The position numbers and the translations under genes are program-made. DNA of 32,856 nt from Alphaproteobacteria bacterium (GTDB lineage Bacteria; Pseudomonadota; Alphaproteobacteria; JALCBB01), in contig JALCBB010000008.1 in assembly GCA_028066985.1 (NCBI GenBank), positions 1 to 32,856 of the forward strand, read 5' to 3'. How positions within the stretch are numbered: position 1 is the stretch's first letter; the number at the start of each line of letters is the position of its first letter. The notes beneath the pieces were generated by a model. It saw nothing but the letters and a program-made list of their open reading frames with translations, did no database searches and was not told where the DNA came from. Below, piece by piece: positions 22,863 to 31,701 of this stretch.

Positions 22863-24149
22863 TCAATCGCGGAGGAGATCTTCGCGGTGGAAACCTTCCG
22901 GCCAGTCCAGGCGCGCGAGGGCGCCGCGGATGCGCGTCCGCGCCGTGGCGAGGTCGGGCGCGCGCGCCGAAAGCCCGAGGACGCGTCCGCCCGCCGCGCG
23001 CCACTCGCCGCCGTCCCTGCGCGTCGCGGCGTGCGTGATGCGGACCTCCTCGCCGTCGCCTGTCTGTTCTCTTTCTTTTTCCAGGGCGGCGAGACCCTTG
23101 ATAACGGTGTCGGTCTGATACTCGCGCGGATAGCCACGCGCCGCCAGGACAAGGTGAAAGCAGAGATCGGCGGAAAAGCGCGGCGCCGGCGCTTCGTTGA
23201 GGCTGCCCGCGGCGCAGAGCCGAAGCAGTTCCAGAAGGTCGGACTCAAGACGCGGCAGGATCGCCTGCGTTTCGGGGTCGCCGAAGCGGATGTTGTATTC
23301 CAGGAGACGCAGACCCTCGCGGGTGCGCATGAGTCCGGCGAAGAGGACGCCGCGGAAGGGGCTGCCCTCGCGGCGCAGGGTTTCGTCAATCGGACGGATG
23401 AAGCGCGCGAGGATTTCGTTTTCTTCTTCGCGGGTGATGCCCGGCGCGGGCGAGAGGCTTGCCATGCCGCCGGTGTTGTCGCTGTCGGGGCGGGCGCTGG
23501 CGCGTTTCCAGTCGCGCGCGGAGGCGAAGGGCATGACGCCGCCGTTGCCGTCGAGCAGGGCGAAGCAGCTGAGTTCTTCGCCGTCCAGGGTTTCTTCCAG
23601 GATGATGTGTTCGCCGGCGTTGCCGAAGCGTTTTTCGGTCATCGCGGAGTGAATGGCGTCCTCGGCGGTTTTTCTGTCGCGGGCGACGGTGACGCCTTTG
23701 CCGGCGGCGAGTCCGTCGGTTTTGATGACGACGGGCGCGCCGTATTGATTGAGGATGCTGTGTGCTTCGGCGGGAGTTGAGGCGGCGCGCCATCTGGCGG
23801 TGGGGATGTTTGCCTTGTCGGCGAGTTGTTTCATTGTGATTTTGGAGCCTTCTATCCGGGCGGCGTTTGCGTCGGGACCGAAGACGGGGATATTTGCTTC
23901 GCGGAATTTATCGGCGAGTCCGTCGACGAGGGGCTGTTCGGGACCGATGACGACGAGGCTGATGTTGTTTTTCTGCGCCTGTTGGATGATGTCGTTGTTG
24001 GGGGGGAGGGGTTTGGCGTAGCGGGTGATGGCGTCGTTGTGGGGGTGTATGAAGAGTTCGGCGCAATTTGGGGATGCTGCGATGGCGCGGGCGAGGGCGT
24101 ATTCGCGCCCGCCGCTGCCGATAATGAGGGTGCGAATTTTGTCTTTCAT
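22863..24149 (-). CDS. purD: Phosphoribosylamine--glycine ligase (GAR synthetase)
   Basis: ATP-grasp enzyme joining phosphoribosylamine and glycine, the second purine step. At 428 residues it has the family length. Visible parts are [11 protein letters not shown] at the N-terminus, [56 protein letters not shown] and [17 protein letters not shown]. First gene of the minus-strand set purD-purC-purE. Upstream of its start lies element copy 4 and then tRNA-Arg(CCT) on the same strand, so its promoter must lie in or next to the element, or it relies on read-through. Confidence 0.95.
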   Translation of the reverse strand: MKDKIRTLIIGSGGREYALARAIAASPNCAELFIHPHNDAITRYAKPLPPNNDIIQQAQKNNISLVVIGPEQPLVDGLADKFREANIPVFGPDANAARIEGSKITMKQLADKANIPTARWRAASTPAEAHSILNQYGAPVVIKTDGLAAGKGVTVARDRKTAEDAIHSAMTEKRFGNAGEHIILEETLDGEELSCFALLDGNGGVMPFASARDWKRASARPDSDNTGGMASLSPAPGITREEENEILARFIRPIDETLRREGSPFRGVLFAGLMRTREGLRLLEYNIRFGDPETQAILPRLESDLLELLRLCAAGSLNEAPAPRFSADLCFHLVLAARGYPREYQTDTVIKGLAALEKEREQTGDGEEVRITHAATRRDGGEWRAAGGRVLGLSARAPDLATARTRIRGALARLDWPEGFHREDLLRD

Positions 24150-24174
24150 TTTTATTTAATAGCACAATTTTAAA

Positions 24175-24653
24175 GAGACAACGAAGCGCGGCCCCTGGCA
24201 TTAGTGGGAGTTGGACTAAGACAGTCACGATAGCCGCTCAAGCGAACCGCACCCACTGATGCCTGCAGGCGCTGCCTGCAAAAAAATTAAAATTAAAAGA
24301 AATTAATTTAATTAATTGACACCATTAATTGTCTATTAGTAATTAAGAAAAACAATTTATTTAATTGACCCCTTAAACAGTCAATAAATTATTATTTATT
24401 TTTTGCGGGCTAGCCCGCACCCATCTGCCGGCATCGCTCGCTTGAGCCGACACTGTGAATGTCTTAGTCCAACGCCCACTAATGCCGAGGGCCGCACGCC
24501 GATTTAATTGACCCCTTAAATAGTCCATTTAATTTTTAATTTTTTTTGGCGGCAGTGCCGCCAGCCATCTGTGGGCATCGCTCGCTTGAGCCAGCATTGT
24601 GAATGTCTTAGTCAAACTCCCACTAATGCCAGGGGGCGCGCTTCGTTTGTCTC
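24175..24653. repeat. Dispersed palindromic element, copy 4 (three arms)
   Basis: A left alpha arm starts GAGACAACGAAGCGC and ends with TGCAGGC-GCT-GCCTGCA (24264-24280). Next comes a long AT-rich core, then an inverted beta arm from TGCGGGCTAGCCCGCA (24414-24429), a short second core with GACCCCTTAAATAGTC, and a second inverted arm from GGCGGC-AGT-GCCGCC (24548-24562) to GTTTGTCTC. The core is the reverse complement of that in copy 5. It fills the gap between purD and tRNA-Arg(CCT); no gene is visible. Confidence 0.9.
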
Positions 24654-24687
24654 TTAATTAGGGCGGCGCCGTCACCTTCGCCATGCG

Positions 24688-24761
24688 CGGTCCCGGGAGG
24701 ACTCGAACCTCCGACCTTCGGATTAGGAATCCGATGTTCTATCCTGCTGAACTACGGGACC
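24688..24761 (-). tRNA. tRNA-Arg (anticodon CCT)
   Basis: A complete cloverleaf on the minus strand. The acceptor is GGTCCCG/CGGGACC, the D-arm GTTC...GAAC, the anticodon stem TCGGA/TCCGA with loop TTCCTAA (anticodon CCT, reading AGG), and the T-arm GGAGG-TTCGAGT-CCTCC. The discriminator is G and CCA is not encoded. It is transcribed towards element copy 4 and purD. Confidence 0.95.
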
Positions 24762-24769
24762 TCGCCACT

Positions 24770-24775
24770 AGTATA
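24770..24775 (-). promoter_or_regulatory. Putative -10 box of tRNA-Arg(CCT)
   Basis: TATACT on the minus strand ends 9 bases before the tRNA. Transcription would begin about at the mature 5' end. The sequence 17 bases further upstream (ATTTAT) is a poor -35, so this is a weak call. Confidence 0.35.
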
Positions 24776-24837
24776 AACACAAAATCCAATGTATAAATCT
24801 CCAGCACACACCACCCCCCCGCCGCGAAAACAAACCC

Positions 24838-25467
24838 ATGCCCCGGACGCTCATCATCGTGCGACACGGCGAAAGCGAATGGAACGCAAACAACCGCTTC
24901 ACCGGACGCCAAAACCCCAGGCTCACCCCGCGCGGCGAACAACAGGCGCGCAACACCGCCCGACAACTCGCCAACGCGAAACTGCTCCCGACCCGCGCCT
25001 TCACAAGCGAACTCCGGCGCGCCCGGCAAACCGCCGAAATCATCCTCAACACCCTCAACCATAAACTCAAACCCGTCATCGCCGCCGAACTCAACGAACG
25101 CGACTACGGCGCCCTCACAGGTCTGGACAAAGAAGAGGCTCGCGAACGCTTCGGCGCCGAAACCGTGCGCCGGTGGCGCCGCTCCTGGGACGCCGCGCCC
25201 CCGAACGGCGAAAGCCTCAAAGACACCGCCGCGCGCGTCATCCCCTACTACGAAACATACATCGCGCCCTGCGCCGCGGCGGGCGAAACAACCCTGCTCG
25301 CCGCGCACGGCAATGTCATCCGCGCGCTCGTCATGCACATCGAAGGACTCGGTCCGCGCTCCGTGGAAGAAGTCAACATTGAAACCGGCGAGCCGATCCT
25401 CTACGACTTCGCCGCCGACGGCGCCGCGAAAAGACGCGCGCTCAGTCCCAGCGCGGACCGCGCATGA
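24838..25467 (+). CDS. gpmA: 2,3-bisphosphoglycerate-dependent phosphoglycerate mutase
   Basis: Glycolytic/gluconeogenic mutase interconverting 3- and 2-phosphoglycerate, of the histidine phosphatase superfamily. At 209 residues it is the shorter alphaproteobacterial-style form. The phosphohistidine motif RHGESEWN has H10, ELNERDYGALTGLDKEE is the GpmA-specific segment, and the second catalytic histidine is H157 in AAHGNVIRAL. The ATG at 24838 begins at the normal N-terminus, though no strong ribosome binding site is seen. The last 26 bases overlap the convergent small membrane protein gene. Confidence 0.92.
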   Translation: MPRTLIIVRHGESEWNANNRFTGRQNPRLTPRGEQQARNTARQLANAKLLPTRAFTSELRRARQTAEIILNTLNHKLKPVIAAELNERDYGALTGLDKEEARERFGAETVRRWRRSWDAAPPNGESLKDTAARVIPYYETYIAPCAAAGETTLLAAHGNVIRALVMHIEGLGPRSVEEVNIETGEPILYDFAADGAAKRRALSPSADRA

Positions 25468-25900
25468 GAACAAAAAACAGAAAAACCGAAAAAATCAGAA
25501 AAACAGGAATGAAAATGAGAACCTGACGGAAAATCTCGCGCGCGCCCGGCTCTTCTCCGTAGAAAGGAGCGGCGGCGGTGAAAAGCGCGATCAGGACGCT
25601 CCACATCAGTCCGGCGACCGCCTGCGGCCAGTAGCACGACCGAAGGCGGCGCTTCTCGTCATACGCGGCGGCGCGTCCGAGGGCGGCGAGGGCGGCGCCG
25701 TATCCGAGCAGAATGAGAACCACGACCGGCAGCGCGAGGATCCAGTCGGTGATGCCGAATTCAAAAAGAGTGAGCCGCGCGAGGCCGGCGATCTGCGCGA
25801 TGAACCAGGCGAAGGCGACCGCGATCGCCGCCTGCAGAACAAAAAGCAGCCAGGCGTCGCGGGGCGGAGACGGCCGATGTTCTTCCGAATGTTCTTCCAT
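25442..25900 (-). CDS. Small four-helix membrane protein, unknown
   Basis: A 152-residue protein with four predicted membrane helices: about 18-36, 50-75, 92-112 and 125-146. The N-terminal stretch is charged (MEEHSEEHRPSPPRD). I do not recognise a family. AAGGAG lies shortly before the ATG at 25900. It is divergent from the mmsA-like gene (116 bp between starts) and its 3' end overlaps gpmA by 26 bases. Codon use matches the GC-rich background, so it looks resident. Confidence 0.7.
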   Translation of the reverse strand: MEEHSEEHRPSPPRDAWLLFVLQAAIAVAFAWFIAQIAGLARLTLFEFGITDWILALPVVVLILLGYGAALAALGRAAAYDEKRRLRSCYWPQAVAGLMWSVLIALFTAAAPFYGEEPGAREIFRQVLIFIPVFLIFSVFLFFVLMRGPRWD

Positions 25901-26016
25901 AAGGCTCCTTTATAGCACGGACGGGCGGGGCTGTGTTGTTGCGGCGGCGACGGCGCTCGGCTATCCTGTGACGGACATCGGCGGAGACGGGAGCAAACAG
26001 GACAGACGAGACGAAA

Positions 26017-27537
26017 ATGCGGACGGCAAAAGACACGAAAGATGTCGGACACTACATCGGCGGCGCGCATCTGCTTGAGGCGGACGCGCCGCGTCAGGCG
26101 ATTTACGATCCCGCGACGGGCGAGTCGGCGCGCTCGGTCGTTCTGGGCGGCGCGCGCGAGGTTGATCTGGCGGTGGAGGCGGCGCGTTCGGCGTGGCGCG
26201 GCTGGGCGGCGATGCCGAGTCTGCGCCGCGCGCGCGTCCTGGACGAGTTTCGGCGTCTGATGAACGAGCGCCGCGAGGTGCTGGCGCGGGTGATCAGTTC
26301 GGAGCACGGCAAGACGCATGAAGACGCGCTCGGCGAGGTCACGCGCGGCATTGAAGTGCTGGAGTTCGCGTTCGGCGCGCCGCATCTGCTGAAGGGCGAT
26401 TATTCCGAGGGGGTCGGCGGCGGCGTGGACGCGTATTCGGTTCGCCAGCCGCTTGGAGTTGTGGCGGGGATCACGCCGTTTAATTTTCCGTGCATGGTGC
26501 CGATGTGGATGTATCCGATGGCGCTGGCGTGCGGCAATTGTTTTATCTTGAAGCCGTCGGAGCGCGATCCGTCGGCGTCGTTGCTGATGGCGGAGTGGCT
26601 GAGCGAGGCGGGGGTGCCGCCGGGCGTTTTCGGCGTGGTGCAGGGCGGACGCGATGTGGTCGAGGCGTTGTTGTCGCATGAGGGTGTGTCGGCGATCAGT
26701 TTTGTGGGTTCCACGCCTGTGGCGCGGCATATATATGCGACGGGAGCGCGGCACGGCAAGCGGGTTCAGGCTCTGGGCGGCGCGAAAAATCACATGGTGA
26801 TTCTGCCGGACGCCGACCTGGACATGGTGACGAACGCGTTGATGGGTTCGGCGTTCGGTTCTGCGGGCGAGCGTTGCATGGCGATCTCGGTTGCGGTTCC
26901 TGTGGGCGAGGCTCTGGCGGACGCGCTGGTGGAGCGGCTGGTGTCGCGGATCGGTGATTTGCGTGTGGGTCCTGCGAGTGATGGGGCGAGCGAGATGGGT
27001 CCGCTGGTGACGGCGGAGCATCTGTCGCGGGTGCGCGGTTATATTGAGGCGGGCGTGTCGGAGGGCGCGTCGCTGGTGGTTGACGGCCGCGAGTTTCGCC
27101 AGACCTTGCAGGGGTATGAGGGCGGATATTATCTGGGCGGCAGTTTGTTTGACCGGGTGACGCCGGAGATGTCCATTTATCGTGACGAGATATTTGGTCC
27201 TGTTCTGGGCGTGGTGCGGCGCGACAGTTATGAGGAGGCTTTGTCTTTGATTCGCGGACATCCGCAGGCGAACGGCGTGGCGATTTTCACGCGTGACGGC
27301 GATGCGGCGAGCGCGTTTGCGCGTGATGTTGAGGTCGGGATGGTCGGGGTGAATGTGCCGATTCCGGTGCCGATGGCGTTTCACAGTTTCGGGGGTTGGA
27401 AGGGTTCGTTGTTCGGGGATCATCATGTGTATGGCGAGGAGGGTGTGAGGTTTTACACGCGATTGAAGGCGGTGACGATGCGCTGGCCTCGTGGTCAGCG
27501 TGAGGATCCTGAGTTTGTGATGCCGACGCTGGGCTAG
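26017..27537 (+). CDS. mmsA: CoA-acylating methylmalonate-semialdehyde dehydrogenase
   Basis: Aldehyde dehydrogenase superfamily, 506 residues, the usual length for MmsA. It oxidises malonate or methylmalonate semialdehyde to acetyl- or propionyl-CoA in valine, thymine or inositol breakdown. Features are HYIGGAHL near the N-terminus, GITPFNFPCMVPMWMYPMAL, LKPSERDPSAS, FVGSTPVARHIY, GAKNHMVILPDADLD and catalytic C287 in GSAGERCMA. The Asn-His pair in GAKNH replaces the glutamate-based deacylation of other ALDHs, as in CoA-acylating members. The start is plausible but the ribosome binding site is weak. It converges on the DUF805 gene across element copy 5. Confidence 0.92.
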   Translation: MRTAKDTKDVGHYIGGAHLLEADAPRQAIYDPATGESARSVVLGGAREVDLAVEAARSAWRGWAAMPSLRRARVLDEFRRLMNERREVLARVISSEHGKTHEDALGEVTRGIEVLEFAFGAPHLLKGDYSEGVGGGVDAYSVRQPLGVVAGITPFNFPCMVPMWMYPMALACGNCFILKPSERDPSASLLMAEWLSEAGVPPGVFGVVQGGRDVVEALLSHEGVSAISFVGSTPVARHIYATGARHGKRVQALGGAKNHMVILPDADLDMVTNALMGSAFGSAGERCMAISVAVPVGEALADALVERLVSRIGDLRVGPASDGASEMGPLVTAEHLSRVRGYIEAGVSEGASLVVDGREFRQTLQGYEGGYYLGGSLFDRVTPEMSIYRDEIFGPVLGVVRRDSYEEALSLIRGHPQANGVAIFTRDGDAASAFARDVEVGMVGVNVPIPVPMAFHSFGGWKGSLFGDHHVYGEEGVRFYTRLKAVTMRWPRGQREDPEFVMPTLG

Positions 27538-27582
27538 GGGCTGTGTTTGTGTCGCGGGCTTCATTGACGGCGCCGATTTTTA

Positions 27583-27996
27583 ACAGACGAAGTGCGGCCT
27601 TTGGCATTAGTGGGAGTTTGACTAAGACATTCACAATAGTGGCTCAAGCGAGCGATGCCAGCAGATGGGTGCGGGCTAGCCCGCAAAAAAAATTAAAAAA
27701 ATAATTTGACTATTTAAGGGGTCAATTAAATAAATTGCTTTCTTATTAATTGACTATTAATGGTGTTAATTAAATAAATTATTTTCTTTTTAATTTAATT
27801 TTTTTTGCAGGCAGCGCCTGCGGGCATCAGTGGGTGTGTTTCGCTTGAGCGGCTGTTGTGAATGTCTAAGTCAAACTCCCACTAATGCCAGCGGCGAGCC
27901 GCCGCAGGCATCAGTTGGTGCGGTTCGCTTGAGCCAGCACTGTGACTGTCTTAGTCAAACGCCCGCTAATGCCGAAGGCTGTTCTTCGTCCGTCTC
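27583..27996. repeat. Dispersed palindromic element, copy 5 (three arms)
   Basis: A left beta arm (from CAGACGAAGTGCGG) ends with TGCGGGCTAGCCCGCA (27670-27685). The core holds two tandem variants of an about 44-bp unit beginning GACTATT. Next is an inverted alpha arm from GCAGGC-AGC-GCCTGC (27807-27821), then a second inverted alpha-type arm ending GTCCGTCTC. CATTGACGGCGCCG flanks the left side. It lies between convergent mmsA and the DUF805 gene and abuts the stop codon of the latter. No coding capacity. Confidence 0.9.
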
Positions 27997-28000
27997 TTAA

Positions 28001-28735
28001 TCAGGACGGGTCGGATGAGTCCGAAGAATCCTTGAGAGCGCCCGCAGGCTTGCCAGCCACACCGGCAACACCATAACCAGACGCCTTCTCCTCGCGCGTC
28101 TCGCCATACCACCAGAACAACAGCAGGATCGCGCCCACTCCCGTCAGCAGCAGCAACTGCCACCAGCCGCTCCGTCCAGTGTCATGCAAACGCCGCGCCC
28201 CCACCGCCAGCCCCGGCAGCAGCAGCAAAATAAACGCCAGACGACCAAACGGCTCCCTGTCATCATCACCGCCCCAGTCGTCGCCCCAGTCATCTCTCCA
28301 GCCGCCGGCGCTGAAAACTCCGCTCCAGCCGTCCATCCGGCGCAGACGCTTCGCCAGAAACGCCCCGAACGGATGCGCGCGGCTCAAATCTCCGTCAACA
28401 CGCAGATTGAATACATCCGCCTCCGGATCCGCCTCAACACTCAGCGACAGACTGTCGTCGGCATACTCCACCACCAGCGGCCCGCCGCGCGCGCGGCTCG
28501 CGCTGAAATCAAACGGACGCTCATCCTCCAGCCACGACAAACGCGCGCCGCGACGGTCGTCACGGTCGCGGTCGCGCCCGCCGCCGCCGTCAAAAAATAA
28601 TTCGTCCAGCGCCGACGCCGCGAACATCACCAGAAACGCGAAGAGAAACCACCACCAGAATTCCTCGCGTCCCGCGCGGCCGCGAAACTGCGCGTAGTTG
28701 CGGAAACACTTCTTGACCGATTCAAAAAAAGTCAT
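28001..28735 (-). CDS. DUF805 family membrane protein with large internal insertion
   Basis: A 244-residue inner-membrane protein. The N-terminus (NYAQFRGRAGREEFWWWFLF) and the later ARRLHDTGRSGWWQLLLL are the two hallmarks of DUF805. Members are usually about 120-150 residues. Here about 100 residues are inserted between the first hydrophobic segment and the second half, rich in Gly/Asp/Arg and predicted soluble (FFDGGGGRDRDRDDRRG and on). The C-terminus (AGALKDSSDSSDPS) is low complexity. The stop at 28001 lies 4 bases beyond the outer end of element copy 5. The function of DUF805 is not established. Confidence 0.8.
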   Translation of the reverse strand: MTFFESVKKCFRNYAQFRGRAGREEFWWWFLFAFLVMFAASALDELFFDGGGGRDRDRDDRRGARLSWLEDERPFDFSASRARGGPLVVEYADDSLSLSVEADPEADVFNLRVDGDLSRAHPFGAFLAKRLRRMDGWSGVFSAGGWRDDWGDDWGGDDDREPFGRLAFILLLLPGLAVGARRLHDTGRSGWWQLLLLTGVGAILLLFWWYGETREEKASGYGVAGVAGKPAGALKDSSDSSDPS

Positions 28736-28794
28736 CGCCGGACTCGCCTTCGTTCACTCCCCGATGCCGGAAGCATAGCACACAGTCCCGACCC

Positions 28795-29763
28795 TCACAA
28801 CCCCCCGAACCGCGCCAGAAGCGCCTCGCCCCGCGCGCCCAATGCCGCGATGTCACGACGCAACGCCTCGCCGCGCTCCGCCGCGAGCGGCAGCAAAGGC
28901 GCGCGCGGATGCCAGTCGCCCGCAGCGCCGGACTGCCGTCCCGCCAGATGCTTCAACGCCGGAATCGTCCCGTACGGAGCAATCGCCTCGCGCAACTTAA
29001 CCAGAAAATCATGCGACTCCTCGGCGGCGCCGTCGCCGTCGCTGTCGCCGCCGTCCGCGCCCGCCGCGAACATCTCGGACATCACATCTCCCGCGATGCA
29101 CGCGCGCGCCAGTATGCCGCCCGCGCCGCCGTTGCGCGCATGACGAAGCAGAAGCCGCTCGTCGCCGCACATGATTCCGAGATCGGGAAAGTCGCGCGTC
29201 AGAGCGCTCAGATGATCCCACTCGCCGTCGGAGTCTTTGACGCCCACGAGGCGATGCGGAAAACGCTCCAGCACCGACGAGACCAGCGGCAAAGTGATCC
29301 GGCTCCGCGACAATTTCGGAATGTTGTAAAGCAGAACACCGAAGTCGCCGCCGCCGCCGTCCGCGTCAAGAGATTCAAAAACGGCGCCGTACCATTTCGC
29401 CAGCCCCTCGTCGTCGCTCGGATAGAAAAACGGCGGCAGAATCAGCGCGCCGGGAAAACCGAGCGAGCGCACACGACGAGTCAACTCTATCGTCTCGTCC
29501 AATGACGCGCCTCCGGTGCCGGGCCACAGGCGTTGCGTGTCAATGCCGTCCGCAAGCGCCGCCTCCAGCGCCCGCACGCGCTCGGCGCCCGACAGCGAGG
29601 GGCCCTCGCCGGTCGTGCCGAAAGGCACCACGCCCGCGCAACCGCCCGCCTCCAGGAGCCAGCGCCAGTGCCATACCGTTGGCTTCACATCCAGCGCACC
29701 GTTGTCTTCGAGCGCTGTCAGTGCCGCCGCCCATATTCCGCAGGGATGTTTTTTGTCTGTCAT
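28795..29763 (-). CDS. DapA/N-acetylneuraminate lyase family aldolase
   Basis: A 322-residue TIM-barrel class I aldolase of the DHDPS/NAL superfamily. FGTTGEGPSLS (48-58) is the family active-site loop. Y146 (LYNIP) and Schiff-base K176 (VGVKDSDGE) are in place. The specific substrate is unclear: key DapA features are present, but the pairing with a PhzF-like gene and the low similarity of the barrel end leave open another 2-keto-acid lyase. A Gly/Asp insertion (GADGGDSDGDGAAEE, about 233-247) is unusual. The PhzF-like stop is 15 bases upstream, so the two are probably co-transcribed. Confidence 0.8.
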   Translation of the reverse strand: MTDKKHPCGIWAAALTALEDNGALDVKPTVWHWRWLLEAGGCAGVVPFGTTGEGPSLSGAERVRALEAALADGIDTQRLWPGTGGASLDETIELTRRVRSLGFPGALILPPFFYPSDDEGLAKWYGAVFESLDADGGGGDFGVLLYNIPKLSRSRITLPLVSSVLERFPHRLVGVKDSDGEWDHLSALTRDFPDLGIMCGDERLLLRHARNGGAGGILARACIAGDVMSEMFAAGADGGDSDGDGAAEESHDFLVKLREAIAPYGTIPALKHLAGRQSGAAGDWHPRAPLLPLAAERGEALRRDIAALGARGEALLARFGGL

Positions 29764-29778
29764 TGCGACACTTTCGGA

Positions 29779-30798
29779 TTAATTGCGGAGATATGCAAGC
29801 GCCTCGGCGCGCACCTCGCCCGTCGCCGCGAGGACGGCGCAGCCGCCGATGCGGACGCGTCCGCCGTCCCGCGACATTCTTATTTGCGACGGGCGTCCCA
29901 TGTCCTTGCCCTGTTCAATGACGAATTCTTTTTTCGCGTCCGCTGTCAGTCCGTGCAGCGAGAGCCATCCGGCGAGGGCGACGGCGGCGGAGCCTGTCGC
30001 GGGGTCTTCGGGGATTCCGACCTCGGGCGCGAACATTCGCGCACAAACACCGGCGGCGGTGTCGGGCAGACTGAAGACATAGACACCCGAGGGTCTTGTC
30101 GCGTCGCTCCAGAGGTTCTTCAGACTTCCGACATCGGGAACGCGCGCCCGCGACAGCGCTTCTGATTTTACGGGCAGAAAATAAAACGCGCCGCCCGCCG
30201 CGAAGACGGCGCCCGCGTGTCGCTGGTCAATGTCTTCCTCGTCCAGACCGACGAGGTTTGCGACCGCTGTTTCCGTCACTCCGTGTTCGGCGTCTTCGTT
30301 TCTTTTCGGCGTGAGCGGCGCGATGAAACTGACACAGACACATTCGTGTTCGCCTTTTCCTTCGCGGTTTGTTGAGACGGTGATATTTCCGGCGCGGGTT
30401 TTGAGCGAGAATTCTTCGCCGGCGCCGTTCAGGGACAGCCATGCCGCCGTTCCGATAACGGGATGTCCCGCGAAGGGCAGTTCAACGCGCGGCGTGAATA
30501 TCCGCATCGCCGTCGTTTTATTTTTACGACCGCGACCGTCACCCGTCTTATTAATGACATCATCGGAGACAATAACGGCGCCGCCGTCACCGTCAATGTT
30601 CCCGTCGCCTTTATCGTTGACAACAACACCGCCGCCATTGTCGTCACCGTCACCGAGAAAGACGCTCTCGCTCAAATTCCACTCGCCCGCGATCCGCTGC
30701 ATCGCCGCCGCCGACAAACCCTCCCCGCCCTCAAAAACCGCGAGCGGATTGCCTCCGAACGCCCGCCGCGTGAAGACATCCAGAATCGCGTAGCGCAT
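29779..30798 (-). CDS. PhzF-family isomerase-like protein
   Basis: A 339-residue member of the PhzF/diaminopimelate epimerase-like fold. MRYAILDVFTRRAFGGNPLAVF is the standard opening (19 of its residues are enough to identify it), E44 in NLSESVF is the catalytic acid position, and PFAGHPVIGTA and EDPATGSAA are the paired family motifs. About 48 residues between 48 and 95 are a Gly/Asp/Asn/Val-rich insertion not usual for the family. ATG 30798 is chosen because it starts the family N-terminus and has GGGAG 8 bases upstream; an ATG at 30840 would add 14 non-conserved residues. Upstream partner of the DapA-family gene and divergent from msrA. Confidence 0.85.
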   Translation of the reverse strand: MRYAILDVFTRRAFGGNPLAVFEGGEGLSAAAMQRIAGEWNLSESVFLGDGDDNGGGVVVNDKGDGNIDGDGGAVIVSDDVINKTGDGRGRKNKTTAMRIFTPRVELPFAGHPVIGTAAWLSLNGAGEEFSLKTRAGNITVSTNREGKGEHECVCVSFIAPLTPKRNEDAEHGVTETAVANLVGLDEEDIDQRHAGAVFAAGGAFYFLPVKSEALSRARVPDVGSLKNLWSDATRPSGVYVFSLPDTAAGVCARMFAPEVGIPEDPATGSAAVALAGWLSLHGLTADAKKEFVIEQGKDMGRPSQIRMSRDGGRVRIGGCAVLAATGEVRAEALAYLRN

Positions 30799-30901
30799 CG
30801 CCTGAACTCCCGAATTCGCCCCCAAAAACGCGCTTGGCATATCGCCCGCGCTCCCCTATAATCACACACCGCAAGGCAAAACAAAACCACGAGCAAAGAC
30901 C

Positions 30902-31471
30902 ATGTTCTTCTCACGAAAGAAACACGCCCCGCGCAGCCCCGCCCCCGCCGGCGACACTCCCGCGCCCGCCGCCAACGACAGCGACACCGCCGACACCGGC
31001 TCCGGCGCCGTCGCGCTCGCCACCTTCGCGGCGGGCTGCTTCTGGGGCGTCCAGGAGTCGTTCGACAGCCTCGCGGGCGTCGTCTCCACGGAGGTCGGCT
31101 ACACCGGCGGCACGCTGGATCATCCGACCTACGAAGATGTCTGCGAGGGCGGCACCGGACACGCCGAGGCTGTCCGCGTCTCCTACGACCCCGAGCAGAT
31201 TTCGTATCGCACGCTGCTCAGGCATTTTCTTTCCATTCACGACCCGACGCAGTTCAACCGCCAGGGTCCCGATGTCGGACATCAGTACCGCTCGGCGATC
31301 TTTCATCACTCCGACGAGCAGCGCGAACTCGCGCAGGGCATCCTGGAACTGGAGCAGAAATCCGGACGCCACAAGCGTCCGGTCGTCACCGAGGTCGCCG
31401 CCGCCGGACAGTGGTGGCGCGCCGAAAAATACCACCAGAACTACTTCGCGGCGCGGGGGATGGCGAAATGA
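30902..31471 (+). CDS. msrA: Peptide-methionine (S)-S-oxide reductase
   Basis: Repairs oxidised methionine. 189 residues: an Ala/Pro/Asp-rich N-terminal tail (about 1-35), then the MsrA core with catalytic C46 in AAGCFWGVQE, GYTGGTLDHPTYEDVCEGGTGHAE, and FLSIHDPTQFNRQGPDVG. No cysteine is present in the C-terminal 90 residues, so regeneration must use another cysteine (in EDVCEG) or an external reductant. No signal peptide is evident. The stop overlaps the next gene by ATGA. Confidence 0.93.
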   Translation: MFFSRKKHAPRSPAPAGDTPAPAANDSDTADTGSGAVALATFAAGCFWGVQESFDSLAGVVSTEVGYTGGTLDHPTYEDVCEGGTGHAEAVRVSYDPEQISYRTLLRHFLSIHDPTQFNRQGPDVGHQYRSAIFHHSDEQRELAQGILELEQKSGRHKRPVVTEVAAAGQWWRAEKYHQNYFAARGMAK

Positions 31472-31692
31472 GCAACATTTCTGTCGGCGAGTTGCGGCGT
31501 CTTGAGGCGTATCTGCGGCGGCGTCTTAACAATCCGCAGATTCGGCTTGAGCATCACGCCACGCAGAAGGAGATGGGCGAGGTTTTCCTCGGCGACGAAT
31601 TCTTCGGCACTGTCTACCGCGACACCGAGGACGGCGAAATCACCTTTGACATCAACATCACGATCCTTCAGGACGACCTCGAGACCTCCTGA
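31468..31692 (+). CDS. DUF3126 family small protein
   Basis: 74 residues: SVGELRRLEAYLRRRLNNPQI, the charged VFLGDEFFGTVYRDTEDGE and DINITILQDDLE are the pattern of DUF3126, a small family I know from alphaproteobacteria. The ATG at 31468 overlaps the msrA stop (ATGA), so translation is coupled. The function is unknown. It is useful mainly as a taxonomic hint. The stop is 9 bases before the next start. Confidence 0.8.
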   Translation: MSNISVGELRRLEAYLRRRLNNPQIRLEHHATQKEMGEVFLGDEFFGTVYRDTEDGEITFDINITILQDDLETS

Positions 31693-31701
31693 GCGCGCGT
31701 C

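Noticed and set aside
24175-24653. CRISPR-like array
   Set aside because: The repeats are long, inverted and unevenly spaced, with no regular spacers and no cas genes.
25606-27564. 652-codon open frame antisense to mmsA
   Set aside because: It is Arg/His-rich shadow coding caused by high GC; mmsA on the other strand has all family motifs.
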